Positions 63,207-64,000 of a stretch of DNA of 64,000 nucleotides are shown in pieces (position 1 is the stretch's first letter; every line of letters starts with the position of its first letter). The DNA is from Physcia stellaris. Its lineage: Eukaryota > Ascomycota > Lecanoromycetes > Caliciales > Physciaceae. The notes below the pieces were generated by a model. That model was not told the origin of the DNA. It worked only from the letters and a program-made list of their open reading frames with translations, and did no database searches. The stretch is taken from positions 124,001-188,000 of the forward strand of contig JABSSW010000046.1 in assembly GCA_018902385.1 (NCBI GenBank). Direction: 5' to 3'. The position numbers and the translations under genes are program-made.

Positions 63207-64000
63207 ATGCGTTTCATGCCTTCAGCAATGCAATATCAAGCTATCGCTGTCGTGTTACTGGCCTGCTCAGCAACTGCTATACCCACCAGAACGGACGACA
63301 CCAAACTTGCAACTGGCTTCCAAAGACGAGAGTATGTATTTCGATGTATAATATCACCTTCTTCTCGCTAATGAAAGTGCCAGCACTCTGCTACGAAGAC
63401 AATGGACCATGAACTGTGGTAGAAGCAAGGACGACGTGGATCTCATCAAAGACGAGCTGAACAACGCAAAGCGCATTTCCAAGTACGGTCATGATCATTT
63501 CGACGACGACTCAAAGAACTCCAAGCTTTACCTCGAGAAATTCGTCTCCCAGGGCTTGAGGGACATTCCTGATAAATACATCATCAACCAATTGAGAGAC
63601 GAATATCAGCATGGGTCCGACATGCTTGGAGACAGTGACAACTATAAGATGACAATCACCTGCGATGACAGTTCGGATTTCTGCAAGAAAGGCTACTATG
63701 CCCACATGAGCGACAGTAAAGCTACCATGAACATCTGCAGCGCATGGTTCGACCCGAAGGGCACGCCCGCAGAAAAGCTTTCAGCGCCATACCTGGAGAA
63801 GACAGAAGACATCTTGAAGGATTGTCACGACCTCGAGAAGACAAAATTCAAGAACATTGAAGACTTCTGGGCCGGAAAAGGTATGCTGACCCCCCAAGTG
63901 TTCTCTTCGCTCGCGTTATCTACCTTGTTAACACTACTGCAGCTCAGGCTCTCCTCCATGAGGTCACGCACACCAAATTCTTCACCGGGAGTCAGAAGTA
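63207..64000 (+). CDS. Secreted HExxH metalloprotease, truncated by window edge
   Basis: Exons 63207-63331, 63378-63880 and 63943 onward join in frame with introns of 46 and 62 bases (GTATGT and GTATGC donors). The N-terminus MRFMPSAMQYQAIAVVLLAC, then SATAIPTR is a signal peptide, probably followed by a short propeptide ending in RR (residues near QRR and LLRRQ are possible Kex2-type sites). The mature part begins around WTMNCGRSKDDVD and has Cys pairs at CGR, TCDDSSDFC, NICSAW and DCHD. The last visible text is AQALLHEVTHTKFF: the zinc motif HExxH (HEVTH). It resembles fungal deuterolysin-like or putative peptidase-domain secreted proteins. The glutamate or aspartate third ligand lies beyond the edge. 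Confidence 0.75.

Overview
The window looks like nuclear DNA of a filamentous ascomycete (Pezizomycotina; a leotiomycete is my guess, by inference only). The reasons are many short introns of about 45-75 bases with GTRNGT donors, CTRAC/CTGAY branch sites and YAG acceptors, pyrimidine-rich leaders before start codons, a Clr5-domain gene, an FHA-domain protein kinase, a kelch protein and a secreted HExxH metalloprotease. Exon models were built by eye from splice consensus and reading-frame continuity.

The window has two very different halves. From about 44 kb to the right end it is ordinary gene space: a single-exon 691-codon gene of unknown function with a duplicated internal domain (49.5-51.6 kb), an FHA kinase (46.3-48.6 kb, minus), a Clr5 gene (54.2-55.8 kb), a kelch gene (59.4-61.1 kb, minus), a 243-aa unknown gene (61.3-62.2 kb, minus), and the first three exons of a secreted metalloprotease running off the right edge.

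From 1 to about 43 kb it is a mosaic. Part of it is a fast-diverging local family: a short first exon, small middle exons, a long Q/N/P-rich exon and a last exon with a C2HC finger followed by YGNP. One seven-exon member looks intact (8281-10265), a second is shorter (22224-23269), and several lone first exons or middle exons are scattered around. The rest is fragments of conserved host genes, all on the plus strand and several still carrying introns: adenine phosphoribosyltransferase (APRT), a CNBP/Gis2-type zinc-knuckle protein, the DUF1752 region of an AreA-like GATA factor, a 14-3-3 tail, a Rheb-like GTPase tail, Ccr4 leucine-rich repeats, two RRM pieces and a PAK/Ste20 kinase lobe. Many are tandemly duplicated, and several are joined in frame to unrelated sequence across intact introns, giving possible chimeric genes.

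The same 43 kb carries a short motif, CACGATCAC, about a dozen exact times on the plus strand, often in pyrimidine-rich leader-like DNA. None was seen in the right half. Together the mosaic, the motif and the C2HC family suggest an actively rearranging compartment. What moves the fragments is not visible: no transposase, Rep/helicase or reverse transcriptase was recognised.
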